This document shows, in pieces, positions 1-7,620 of a DNA stretch of 64,000 bases. The notes under the pieces are model-generated. The model saw nothing but the letters and a program-made list of their open reading frames with translations. It did no database searches and was not told the DNA's origin. A program made the position numbers and the translations under genes. Location of the stretch: the NCBI RefSeq assembly GCF_029167105.1, contig NZ_JARFML010000004.1:299601-363600 (forward strand), given 5' to 3'. Position 1 is the stretch's first letter, and each line of letters begins with the position of its first letter. The stretch comes from Bradyrhizobium yuanmingense (GTDB taxonomy: Bacteria > Pseudomonadota > Alphaproteobacteria > Rhizobiales > Xanthobacteraceae).

Positions 1-375
1 GTGCGCGACTGGCTGCGCCACGCCAAGTTCAACGTGACGCAGGGCAAGAACTTCGATTCCAGCGGCAGCCTCGGCCCGTGGCTCGTGCCCTACACATCGG
101 AATCGCAGATCGCGGACATCAGGCTCACCACGCATGTCAACGGCGAGCTCAGACAGGACGATCGCACCAGCCGGCTGATGTTTCCGTTCCGCTATCTCTT
201 GAACTATATCTCGACCTTCGCAACCCTAGTCCCCGGCGATATCATCGTCACGGGCACGCCGACCGGCGCGGGTGCGCGGTTCGATCCGCCGCGATATCTG
301 AAGCCCGGCGACATCGTCGAGATCGAGGCCGAGGGGATCGGACGCTTGAGCAACGGCGTGATCGACGAAGCCTGA
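1..375 (+). CDS. Fumarylacetoacetate hydrolase family protein, C-terminal fragment
   Basis: This is the 3' end of a gene cut by the window edge; 124 residues are visible and the stop is TGA at 373-375. The segment RLMFPFRYLLNYIS followed by PGDIIVTGTPTGAG and LKPGDIVEIEAEGIG is the C-terminal half of the FAH fold. This family hydrolyses or isomerises acylpyruvates and related 2-oxo acids, as in aromatic meta-cleavage or sugar-acid pathways. Full members are about 230-290 residues, so more than half is missing and the GTG at position 1 is not a real start. The metal-binding N-terminal part lies outside, so the substrate cannot be judged. The ThDP enzyme starts 25 bp downstream on the same strand, suggesting one operon. 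Confidence 0.85.
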   Translation: MRDWLRHAKFNVTQGKNFDSSGSLGPWLVPYTSESQIADIRLTTHVNGELRQDDRTSRLMFPFRYLLNYISTFATLVPGDIIVTGTPTGAGARFDPPRYLKPGDIVEIEAEGIGRLSNGVIDEA

Positions 376-400
376 ACAACAAGCGAAATGGAATAGCCAA

Positions 401-2026
401 ATGACCAGCCTCACCGGCGGCGAAGCGATCGTAAGCGGGCTTGTCGCCCACGGCGTCGACACCGTGTTCGGCCTGCCCGGCGCGCAGGTCTACGGCCTGT
501 TCGACGCCTTCCACCAGGCCCAGCTCAAGGTGATCGGCGCGCGGCACGAGCAGGCCTGCGGCTACATGGCATTCGGCTATGCGCGCTCCAGCGGCCGGCC
601 CGGCGTGTTCAGCGTGGTACCCGGCCCGGGCGTGCTCAATGCCAGCGCCGCGCTGCTCACCGCCTTCGGTTGCAACGAGCCGGTGCTGTGCGTCACCGGG
701 CAGGTGCCGACGCAGTTTCTCGGCAAAGGTCGCGGCCATCTGCATGAGATGCCGGACCAGCTCGCGACCTTGCGCACCTACGTGAAATGGGCCGAGCGCA
801 TCGAATATCCGGGCGATGCGCCTACGATCGTCGCGCGCGCGTTCCAGGAAATGATGTCGGGACGGCGCGGCCCCGCCTCGGTCGAGATGCCCTGGGACGT
901 CTTCACGCAGCGCGCCGACGCGGCGCCTTTCAAGGTGCTGGAGCCGCTGCCGGCGCCGCAGCCCGATCCTGATATGATCAAGCAGGCGGCGACGCTCATC
1001 AGGACCAGCAAGGCGCCGATGATCTTCGTCGGCAGCGGCGCGATCGAAGCGGGTGAGGAAATCCTCGAGCTCGCCGAGATGATCGATGCGCCCGTGGTCG
1101 CCTTCCGCAGCGGCCGCGGCATCGTCTCCAACGCGCACGAGCTCGGGCTCACCATGGCCGCGGCCTACAGGCTTTGGCCGAATACCGATCTCATGATCGG
1201 CATCGGTACGCGGCTGGAGCTGCCGACCATGTCGCGCTGGCCGTATCGGCCCGCTGGCCTGAAGAGCATCCGCATCGACATCGATCCGGTCGAGATGCGG
1301 CGATTCTCGTCCGACACCGCGGTCGTCGCCGATGCCAAGGCCGCGACCCGCGATCTCGCCGCCGCCGTGCGCAAAGCCGGCTACAGCAAAACCTCCGGAC
1401 GGCGCGGCGCGATCCGCGAGGCCACCGCGGCCGCGCAAGCCGAGATCCAGCGGGTCCAGCCGCAGATGGCCTATCTCAACATCCTGCGCGAGGTGCTGCC
1501 GGCGAACGCGATCGTCACCGATGAGCTATCGCAGGTCGGCTTCGCCTCCTGGTACGGCTTTCCTGTGTATGAGCCGCGCACCTTCATCACCTCGGGCTAC
1601 CAGGGCACGCTCGGCTCGGGCTTTCCGACCGCGCTCGGCGCCAAGGTCGCCAATCCCGACAAGCCGGTGGTGGCCATCACCGGGGACGGCGGCTTCATGT
1701 TCGGCGTGCAGGAGCTTGCCACCGCCGTGCAGTTCAACATCGGCGTGGTGACGCTGGTGTTCAACAACAATGCTTACGGCAACGTCCGCCGCGACCAGCG
1801 CGAGCGCTTCGACGGCCGCGTAGTGGCCTCCGATCTCGTCAATCCGGATTTCGTCAAGCTCGCGGAGTCCTTTGGCGTGACTGCTGCGCGCGTCACTGCA
1901 CCGGAGCAGTTCAAGGCGGCGATGGAGAAGGCGCTCGGCCACGGCGGGCCGGTGCTGATTTCCGTCGAGGTGCCCAGGGATTCCGAAGTCAGCCCGTGGA
2001 CCTTCATTCACCCGCCGAAGCCTTGA
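401..2026 (+). CDS. Thiamine diphosphate-dependent enzyme (acetolactate synthase/benzoylformate decarboxylase-like)
   Basis: A 541-residue three-domain ThDP enzyme of the usual family length. The N-terminal pyrimidine domain has GLPGAQVYGLFDA and the RHEQ motif near residue 50, whose Glu activates the cofactor. A central transhydrogenase-like domain has VGSGAIEAGEEI. The C-terminal pyrophosphate domain holds GDGG near residue 428 and FNNNAYG about 27 residues later, the classic Mg-ThDP motif. The family carries out decarboxylation or carboligation of 2-oxo acids. It sits 25 bp behind an FAH-family gene and its end overlaps the convergent MFS gene by 23 bp. It is probably catabolic rather than the biosynthetic IlvB, because no small regulatory subunit gene follows. 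The substrate is unknown. Confidence 0.88.
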   Translation: MTSLTGGEAIVSGLVAHGVDTVFGLPGAQVYGLFDAFHQAQLKVIGARHEQACGYMAFGYARSSGRPGVFSVVPGPGVLNASAALLTAFGCNEPVLCVTGQVPTQFLGKGRGHLHEMPDQLATLRTYVKWAERIEYPGDAPTIVARAFQEMMSGRRGPASVEMPWDVFTQRADAAPFKVLEPLPAPQPDPDMIKQAATLIRTSKAPMIFVGSGAIEAGEEILELAEMIDAPVVAFRSGRGIVSNAHELGLTMAAAYRLWPNTDLMIGIGTRLELPTMSRWPYRPAGLKSIRIDIDPVEMRRFSSDTAVVADAKAATRDLAAAVRKAGYSKTSGRRGAIREATAAAQAEIQRVQPQMAYLNILREVLPANAIVTDELSQVGFASWYGFPVYEPRTFITSGYQGTLGSGFPTALGAKVANPDKPVVAITGDGGFMFGVQELATAVQFNIGVVTLVFNNNAYGNVRRDQRERFDGRVVASDLVNPDFVKLAESFGVTAARVTAPEQFKAAMEKALGHGGPVLISVEVPRDSEVSPWTFIHPPKP

Positions 2027-3245
2027 GGCCGGACCTTCCCTGCAGCCGCGCGGCTGCAATCACCAGCAGACCCGCGCCTGCGACCGACCAGCAGGCGACC
2101 GGCGCCCAATGCAGCGGCGGCGCGTATTCCGGCATCTTCTGCAGGCCGCCGGCAACCGCCGCCATCCGTGCGAAGGTGCCGAGGGCGAGCGCCGAGAAGA
2201 CGAGGCCCGTGACCTTGCCTTCCGCGCCGGTCGAGCCGATCGCGAGCGCAGCCGAGACCGCGCTCATCAGCATGCAGCCCCACGCGGCTCCGGCGAGAAA
2301 TTGCGCGGCGATCAGCGTGTTGAGGTTGCCGGCGAATTCGGCCGCCGCAATCGCCACCGCACCGAACAGGCCGGCGACGCCCATCACGACGAGGCCGCCA
2401 CGATGCTTGACGACCAGGCTTGCCGGAAACATTGCGATGTTGAAGCCGATCCAGAATACCGGCATCAGCCATTGCAGGTCGCCGGGAGCAGCAAAGCGCA
2501 GATAGGACGGCGCGCTGTTCATGGCAAAGTGCAGCTGGTAGCCGAGGGCGAGCGCGATCATCGCGACGATGAAGGCGATCGGAACGAGACCGAGCGGTTT
2601 TGCCCTTTCGTCCGGTGCGGGCGGCACGGTGTCGCGTGCCACGTCATGCTCGATGCGCGACATCCCGAGCGCAGTCAGGAGCAGCACCGCGCTGGAGATC
2701 ACGAAGGGCAACCGCGCATCGTGCTCGCGCAGCACCACCCCGAGATAGGGCGAAACCGCCCCGGCGATGCCGTAGCCGAGCATGGCGAGCGCGGCGAGGA
2801 ACGGCACCTGCGGCTTGGCGCGGTACTTGCCGAGCAAGGTCAGCGGCGGAGCGCGGAGCGCCGATGACGTGATCGACCAGATCACGATCAGCGCGATGAA
2901 CCAGCCCTGCGCCGCCGCGCCGGCTGCGGCAACGAAGGGCAGCGCGACGAAGGCGCCGCAGGAGATCGCGCTCACGAGGGCGACGAACAGGCCGAGCCTG
3001 CCGACATGGGGCGCGAGCTTGTCGGCGGCGATTCCCATCGCGGTATCGGCAATGGTGAAGATCGCCTGATCCAGCATCAGGATGAGGATCACGGCGGACG
3101 GCGCGATGCCGACCTCGGCAGCCAGCTTTGGCAGGTAGACGACGTAGGTCGTCCAGCCCAGCGTGAACACCAATTGCAGGCCCGCGAGATAAAGCCCCGT
3201 GCGGTTCGCCGTGCCCGTGCCGGCCGCGCCCTGTGTGGTCGTCAT
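2004..3245 (-). CDS. MFS transporter
   Basis: A 413-residue hydrophobic protein with about twelve predicted membrane segments, beginning TGLYLAGLQLVFTLGWTTYVVYLPKLA. The ATG at 3245 was chosen over an upstream start at 3266, which would only add a glycine-rich leader. The first helices carry the MFS layout, with DQAIFTIADTAMGIAADK as the loop 2-3 region. The protein is an inner-membrane secondary carrier; the cargo cannot be read from sequence. Its 3' end overlaps the end of the ThDP enzyme gene on the other strand by 23 bp. Export or uptake of a 2-oxo acid or aromatic would fit the neighbours, but this is only inference. Confidence 0.85.
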   Translation of the reverse strand: MTTTQGAAGTGTANRTGLYLAGLQLVFTLGWTTYVVYLPKLAAEVGIAPSAVILILMLDQAIFTIADTAMGIAADKLAPHVGRLGLFVALVSAISCGAFVALPFVAAAGAAAQGWFIALIVIWSITSSALRAPPLTLLGKYRAKPQVPFLAALAMLGYGIAGAVSPYLGVVLREHDARLPFVISSAVLLLTALGMSRIEHDVARDTVPPAPDERAKPLGLVPIAFIVAMIALALGYQLHFAMNSAPSYLRFAAPGDLQWLMPVFWIGFNIAMFPASLVVKHRGGLVVMGVAGLFGAVAIAAAEFAGNLNTLIAAQFLAGAAWGCMLMSAVSAALAIGSTGAEGKVTGLVFSALALGTFARMAAVAGGLQKMPEYAPPLHWAPVACWSVAGAGLLVIAAARLQGRSGLKASAGE

Positions 3246-3298
3246 ACTGCCGCCTCCCCGCCCCAAGCTTAGACGAGGCAGGGCTGCGAGGAAACGCG

Positions 3299-3952
3299 TC
3301 AGCGCGTCCTGCGGAAGGTCAGATTGATCCGCTTCTTTCCCAACAGCGGATGCTCGCCGTCGGCGAGCGGCGCGACGCCGTGATAGGCGAGCCTGCTGGC
3401 CCCGCCCCAGACCACGACGTCGCCATGGACGAGCCGGAAGCGACGCGGCTTGTCATTGCGCGCGAGGCCGCCGAACAGGAAGGTCGCGGGCAGGCCGAGC
3501 GAGACCGAGACGATCGGCGCGGAATAGTCCAGCTCGTCCTTGTCCTGATGCAGCGACAGCCGCGTGCCCGGCTCGTAGCGGTTGACGAGGCAGGCATCGG
3601 GGGCAAAGCCATCAAAGCCGCCCTGCTCCGCGGCGCGGCGGGCGAGATCGCGGAGCAGCGGCGGCATCGCCGGCCATGGCGCACCGGTGCGCGGATCGAT
3701 CGGGTCGTAGCGATAGCCGGTGTGATCGGTGATCCAGCCGCGCTCGCCGCAATTGGTCATCGCCACCGACATCAGATGGCCGCCCGGCGTCGTCATCCGC
3801 CGGAACGGCGACTGCGCCACGATGGCGCGCACGGCGTCGATCAGCTCGCTCTCGATCGGCTTGACGAAGCCGCGCAGCAGCACGGCCCCATCGGCGATGT
3901 TTTCGCACGACGGTTGGGCTTCGGCGACGCTATCGAACAAATCAGCCGTCAA
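3299..3952 (-). CDS. alkB: AlkB-like 2-oxoglutarate/Fe(II) alkylated-DNA repair dioxygenase
   Basis: A 217-residue protein matching AlkB in length. The Fe-binding HxD is in SLHQDKDELDY, the distal His is in AYHGVAPL, and the 2-oxoglutarate-binding arginines are in RINLTFRRTR at the very C-terminus. NRYEPGTRLSLHQDKDE before the HxD is the AlkB nucleotide-recognition and metal segment. The family removes 1-methyladenine and 3-methylcytosine damage by oxidative demethylation. The start is a TTG at 3952; the DLF close to it aligns with the N-terminus of AlkB, which supports that codon. The gene starts 9 bp after the stop of another 2OG oxygenase, so the two are probably cotranscribed. Confidence 0.88.
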   Translation of the reverse strand: MTADLFDSVAEAQPSCENIADGAVLLRGFVKPIESELIDAVRAIVAQSPFRRMTTPGGHLMSVAMTNCGERGWITDHTGYRYDPIDPRTGAPWPAMPPLLRDLARRAAEQGGFDGFAPDACLVNRYEPGTRLSLHQDKDELDYSAPIVSVSLGLPATFLFGGLARNDKPRRFRLVHGDVVVWGGASRLAYHGVAPLADGEHPLLGKKRINLTFRRTR

Positions 3953-3961
3953 CGGATCCGC

Positions 3962-4708
3962 TCATTTGGCATCGTGAAAAATCACACCCAGCGTGTGGCG
4001 CTGGCCGGACCTGATCCGGCTGACGCCGTGGCGGAGATTAACGCGGTAGGTGCCGCGTGTCCCCTGCACCGGACGATGATGCACAGCGAAGGCGACCGCA
4101 TCGCCCTGTGCCAGCGGCACCACCTCGGCCCGCGACTGCATGCGCGGGCGCTGCTCGGTCAGCACGAACTCGCCACCGGTGAAATCGCGTCCGGGCTCGG
4201 ACAGCAGGATCGCGACCTGGAGCGGGAACACGTGCTCGCCATAGAGGTCCTGGTGCAGGCAATTGTAGTCGCCGGCCTCATATTGCAGCAGCAGGGGCGT
4301 CGGCCGCGCCTGCCCGGCGTCGTGGCAGCGCTTCAGGAACGCCGCGTGTGCGGCGGGATAGCGGATGTCGATGCCCATCGCCTCGTTCCAGCGGTTGGCG
4401 ACGGCTTGAAGGTGCGCATAGAGCGCCGGGCGGAGCTGCGCGATCAGATCGGGCAGCGGATAGGCGAAGTACTTGTACTCGCCGCGGCCAAAGCCGTGGC
4501 GGCCCATGACGATGCGGCTGCGGAAGCGCGCATCGTCCGGGTAGAGCGCGGCGATGGCGCGGCACTGGTCGGGCGTCAGCAGGTTCTTCAGGACGGCGCA
4601 GCCCTGGGCGTCGAGCTCGGCGGCGATCTGCGGCCAGTCGAGGGCATCGACGTGGGCGGCGAGGTCGGCTCCAGAGTCTGGTGCGGCAACACGTTTGGCA
4701 GTGGCCAT
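3962..4708 (-). CDS. 2OG-Fe(II) oxygenase, prolyl-hydroxylase-like
   Basis: A 248-residue protein. The C-terminal half has HQDLYGEHVFPLQ (HxD iron ligands), LSEPGRDFTGGEFVLTEQRP, and a distal His in AVHHRPV followed by TYRVNLRHGVSRIRSG, whose Arg would bind 2-oxoglutarate. The N-terminal part, with LLTPDQCRAIAALY and an RYFAYPLP-like stretch, resembles proteins annotated as 2OG-Fe(II) oxygenases next to ada or alkB. The ATG at 4708 is preferred because the 21 residues upstream would be encoded by a repeat element. The target could be protein, nucleic acid or a small molecule; pairing with AlkB suggests a damage-response role, which is inference. Confidence 0.8.
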   Translation of the reverse strand: MATAKRVAAPDSGADLAAHVDALDWPQIAAELDAQGCAVLKNLLTPDQCRAIAALYPDDARFRSRIVMGRHGFGRGEYKYFAYPLPDLIAQLRPALYAHLQAVANRWNEAMGIDIRYPAAHAAFLKRCHDAGQARPTPLLLQYEAGDYNCLHQDLYGEHVFPLQVAILLSEPGRDFTGGEFVLTEQRPRMQSRAEVVPLAQGDAVAFAVHHRPVQGTRGTYRVNLRHGVSRIRSGQRHTLGVIFHDAK

Positions 4709-4721
4709 AGGGATATCCAAT

Positions 4722-4836
4722 CCACATCCGTCATTCCGGGGCGCGCCACTTGGCGCGAGCCCGGAATCCATACTCCCGATCGTGGTTATGGATTCCGGGC
4801 TCGCGACTTCGTCGCGCCCCGGAATGACGGATGTGG
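4722..4836. repeat. Inverted-repeat element, family A (CATTCCGGG type)
   Basis: The outer arms 4723-4741 and 4817-4835 are perfect 19-bp inverted repeats, and inner arms ending CCCGGAATCCAT / ATGGATTCCGGG pair around ACTCCCGATCGTGGTT. The whole can fold into one long hairpin. Related copies are at 18453-18551, 24559-24686 and 48751-48830, with a half copy near 31173. Confidence 0.9.
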
Positions 4837-4889
4837 GTGTGGCAAATCGCCAGCGCTACGGCCACCCGATTTCCGATGATCGTCTCCCC

Positions 4890-4976
4890 CGTCATTGCGA
4901 AAAGCCCTTGCGACGAAGCAATCCAGAGTCCCGCCGCGGAACCAGTCTGGATTGCTTCGCTTCGCTCGCAATGACG
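4890..4976. repeat. Inverted-repeat element, family B (GTCATTGCGA type)
   Basis: GTCATTGCGA and GACGAAGCAATCCAGA pair with TCTGGATTGCTTCGC and TCGCAATGAC. The same family occurs at 22141-22263, 24718-24803 and 55133-55221 in this window. Confidence 0.9.
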
Positions 4977-4986
4977 CGGAGAGGAT

Positions 4987-5673
4987 TCAGCCCCTCACCG
5001 GCAGGGTCACCACGTCGTAGCCATGCCTGATGGTCCGCTTCAGCACGGGGTCTTCCAGCTCGAAGTCGAAGCGGTCGGCCGGGCGGATGCCGCCCTTGGC
5101 GGCGAAGGTGCCGCCGAACATGGCGCAGCCGTCGGGGAACTTGCCGCCGTCAAAGCCGCGCGCGATGAGCTCGGTGACCGGCAGCATCGCATCGAGCGTG
5201 CCTTCCTGGTAGAGCACGCGCTCGCCCTTGATGGTGGCGTAGGAGCGCAGGATCATCCTGTCCCAATGGCCGATGACGTCCTCGAGCTCCCAGAGCGTCG
5301 AGGCGATCGGCTTGTCGCACATCTGCTTGGAGACCGTGACGTTGTAGGCCTCGACCCTGCGGTCGGTGTGATCGGAGCCGCAGCCGACGAAGATGCGGCC
5401 CTGCCAGCCGATCAGCACGAACTCGACCTCGCCGCTAGAATCGCCGCCGGTGCATTCGATGCTGTCCTCCTGGGTCAGCCGCCGCGCCGAGGCGCGGTAA
5501 TAGATCGGCGTCGAGGCCGGGCGGGCGATGCCCATCTCCTCCAGCTCTTTGATGTGCTTGTCGCGCGCGACCGTGTCGCGGCCGGTCCAGCCAGCGATAA
5601 CCAGCTGGTCGATCGCCAGCGTCAGCGGCGTGGTGGTGTCCTGGGCGTCGACGGTGAAAGTGAGATCAAACAC
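4987..5673 (-). CDS. DUF2848 domain-containing protein
   Basis: A protein of about 228 residues covering the whole DUF2848 family (FAH-like fold, function not established). Visible family segments are LVIAGWTGRD, HIKELEEMGIARPASTPIYYR, FVGCGSDHTDR and CAMFGGTFAAKGGI. The GTG at 5673 is chosen because GGAGG at 5683-5687 lies 9 nt before it; a TTG at 5700 would have no such site. This start overlaps the stop of the upstream amidase gene by 8 bp, so translation is likely coupled. The GSDHTDR segment could contribute catalytic or metal ligands. I infer that amidase and DUF2848 act on successive intermediates of one unknown amide or lactone substrate. Confidence 0.82.
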   Translation of the reverse strand: MFDLTFTVDAQDTTTPLTLAIDQLVIAGWTGRDTVARDKHIKELEEMGIARPASTPIYYRASARRLTQEDSIECTGGDSSGEVEFVLIGWQGRIFVGCGSDHTDRRVEAYNVTVSKQMCDKPIASTLWELEDVIGHWDRMILRSYATIKGERVLYQEGTLDAMLPVTELIARGFDGGKFPDGCAMFGGTFAAKGGIRPADRFDFELEDPVLKRTIRHGYDVVTLPVRG

Positions 5674-7015
5674 GAATGACGGCCTCCATGCCGGCAGCAA
5701 GCTCGAAGATACGGCGGTCGGAGCCGCCTGCGCCCGCCAGCATCAGGCCGACGGGAACGTCGCCTTCGCGATGACAGGGCAGCGAGATGGCGCAACCGTC
5801 GATCAGGTTGATCAGGCTGCAATTGCGCAAGGCGCGGATGTTCTCGCGGGTGAATGCCTGATCGTCGGCGAGGTCGGCGATCTTCGGCGGTGTGTTGGGC
5901 GTGGTCGGCAGCACCAGGGCATCATAGGGCGCGATGCGCGCGTTGACACGCGCGATCAGCGAGCGGCGTTCGTTAAGCAGGTCGATGTAGTCGGCCGCGC
6001 TCTGCGCCTCGCCGCGCATAATGCGCACCGCGACCCTGGGATCGTAGACGTCGCCCTTGGCCGTGATGAGATAGCGGTGCCAGGCATAGCTTTCGGACGC
6101 GGCAAAGCCGCCCTTGGCGTTCATCGGGCCGACGTCGTGGAACTCCGCCATCTCGATACGCTCGACGATGGCACCGTGATCGGACAGCGTCTTCAGCGCG
6201 CGCTCGAAGGTCTTGGCCACCTCCGCGTCGAGGTCATCGAGCGCGATCGTGGTGGGCACCGCAAGGCGCATGCCCTGGATCGGCCGCGGCCTCAAGGCGA
6301 CGATCGGCTCGCCCGCGAGCACGGCATCGAGTATGGCACAGCAGCTGACCGATCGCGCCAGCGGCCCGATGCTGTCGAGCGAGAACGACAGCGGCACCGA
6401 GCCGTCGAGCGGCACGCGCCGCTGCGTCGGCTTGTAGCCGACGATGCCGTTGAAGGCGGCCGGAATCCGGCAGGAGCCGCCGGTGTCGGTGCCGAGCGCG
6501 CCATGCGCCATGCCGTCGAGCACGGACACCGCCGCGCCGGCGGACGAGCCGCCGGGCACGTGGCCTTCGGACCGGTTCCAGGCCCCCTTCGGCGTACCAT
6601 AATGCGGATTGATGCCGATGCCCGAATAGGCGAACTCGGTCATGTTGGTGCGGCCGATGACGACGAAGCCGGCCGCGCGCAGCCGCGCCACCGTCGCGGC
6701 ATCGTGCTCGGCCGGGGCTGAGTCGTCGAGCGCGCGCGAGCCGGCGCGCGTCACCTGGCCCTTGATGTCGAACAGATCCTTGATCGAGATCGGGATGCCG
6801 GCATAGCGCGACGGCGCCGCCTTGGCCTTGCGCAAGCCATCCATCGCATCGGCGGCCGCGAGCGCGGCGTCCTTGTCGACATGGATGAAGGCGCGCTGGC
6901 CCTCGCCGGCGGGATCGGCGATCCTGGCGAGGCAGGCCTCGACCAACTTGCGGGAGGTGGTGCGGCCGCTTTCGAGGTCTTCGGCGAGCTGCGCCAGTGT
7001 CGGAAAATCGGGCAT
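5666..7015 (-). CDS. Amidase (amidase signature family)
   Basis: A 449-residue amidase-signature hydrolase. The catalytic Lys is in PISIKDLFDIKG (residues about 75-85); the signature GGSSAGAAVSVLDGMAHGAL gives the cis-Ser, and GTDTGGSCRIPAAF gives the nucleophile Ser. This Ser-cisSer-Lys triad hydrolyses amides; GatA is the same fold but has a longer C-terminus and travels with gatB and gatC, which are absent here. The gene is the first of a pair with the DUF2848 gene, overlapping it by 8 bp. It is divergent from the DUF35 gene across 187 bp that hold an inverted repeat at 7079-7102. The substrate is unknown. Confidence 0.9.
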   Translation of the reverse strand: MPDFPTLAQLAEDLESGRTTSRKLVEACLARIADPAGEGQRAFIHVDKDAALAAADAMDGLRKAKAAPSRYAGIPISIKDLFDIKGQVTRAGSRALDDSAPAEHDAATVARLRAAGFVVIGRTNMTEFAYSGIGINPHYGTPKGAWNRSEGHVPGGSSAGAAVSVLDGMAHGALGTDTGGSCRIPAAFNGIVGYKPTQRRVPLDGSVPLSFSLDSIGPLARSVSCCAILDAVLAGEPIVALRPRPIQGMRLAVPTTIALDDLDAEVAKTFERALKTLSDHGAIVERIEMAEFHDVGPMNAKGGFAASESYAWHRYLITAKGDVYDPRVAVRIMRGEAQSAADYIDLLNERRSLIARVNARIAPYDALVLPTTPNTPPKIADLADDQAFTRENIRALRNCSLINLIDGCAISLPCHREGDVPVGLMLAGAGGSDRRIFELAAGMEAVIRV

Positions 7016-7078
7016 GTCTGTCTCACGGAATATTTCGCGCGCAATCTATAGCGCTGGCTCAGCTCGACACAAGCATTG

Positions 7079-7102
7079 TGCGCATGATGGCATGCATGCG
7101 CA
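7079..7102. promoter_or_regulatory. Inverted repeat in divergent promoter region, possible operator
   Basis: TGCGCATG (7079-7086) and CATGCGCA (7095-7102) form a perfect 8-bp inverted repeat with an 8-nt spacer that itself contains GGCATG. It lies between the divergent amidase and DUF35 genes. The spacing would suit a dimeric regulator, but no regulator gene is adjacent, so the call rests on symmetry and location. Confidence 0.4.
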
Positions 7103-7202
7103 TTGCTGGACCGTTGACGCGCCATGGTCGATTGTCGCATCAAGTTCGAAACCGGCGGGCGCGAGGCCTGTCGCTCGGAGTCTCTTGGGAGGAGCCGCCA
7201 AC

Positions 7203-7616
7203 ATGGCCGAACCGCAGCGCGCGCGACCGAAACCGACGCCGGAGACCCAGCACTTCTGGGACGGCACCAAGGCCGGCGAATTGCGCCTGCAGCGCTGCGA
7301 TGCCTGCGCCCATGTCTACTTCCCGCCGCGCCCGTTCTGCCCCTCCTGCGCCTCGCGCAAGGTCAGCGTCTTCAAGGCCAGCGGCAAGGGCTTTCTCTAC
7401 AGCTACGTGATCAACCATCGTCCGGCCGCGCCCGGCTTCACGCCGCCTTACGCCATCGCGGTGGTCGAGCTCGACGAGGGCCCGCGGATGATGAGCAACA
7501 TCATCGACTGCCCGCAGACCCCCGAGGCGCTCGAACTCGACATGAAGCTCGAGGTCGCGTTCCAGGAGCTCGACGACAAGATCGCCCTCCCCGTCTTCCG
7601 CCCGGCGAAGGGGTAA
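7203..7616 (+). CDS. Zn-ribbon/OB-fold protein (DUF35 family)
   Basis: A 137-residue protein with a rubredoxin-like zinc ribbon, LQRCDACAHVYFPPRPFCPSCAS (two CxxC pairs, residues about 31-53), followed by an OB-fold with GKGFLYSYVINHR and IAVVELDEGPRMMSNI. Family members bind acyl-CoA and partner with thiolase-like proteins, as in the Ltp2-ChsH2 steroid aldolase. The ATG at 7203 has GGGAGGAG about 9 nt upstream, a strong ribosome site. The thiolase-like gene starts 4 bp after the stop, which fits a heteromeric complex. Confidence in the family is high; the reaction is inferred from the partner. Confidence 0.9.
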   Translation: MAEPQRARPKPTPETQHFWDGTKAGELRLQRCDACAHVYFPPRPFCPSCASRKVSVFKASGKGFLYSYVINHRPAAPGFTPPYAIAVVELDEGPRMMSNIIDCPQTPEALELDMKLEVAFQELDDKIALPVFRPAKG

Positions 7617-7620
7617 GGCC

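Noticed and set aside
248..1438. A 396-residue open frame on the minus strand
   Set aside because: It runs opposite the ThDP enzyme and the FAH fragment and has arginine- and histidine-rich shadow composition.
3233..4879. A 548-residue open frame on the plus strand
   Set aside because: It is antisense to both 2OG oxygenase genes and runs through a repeat; no domain is visible.
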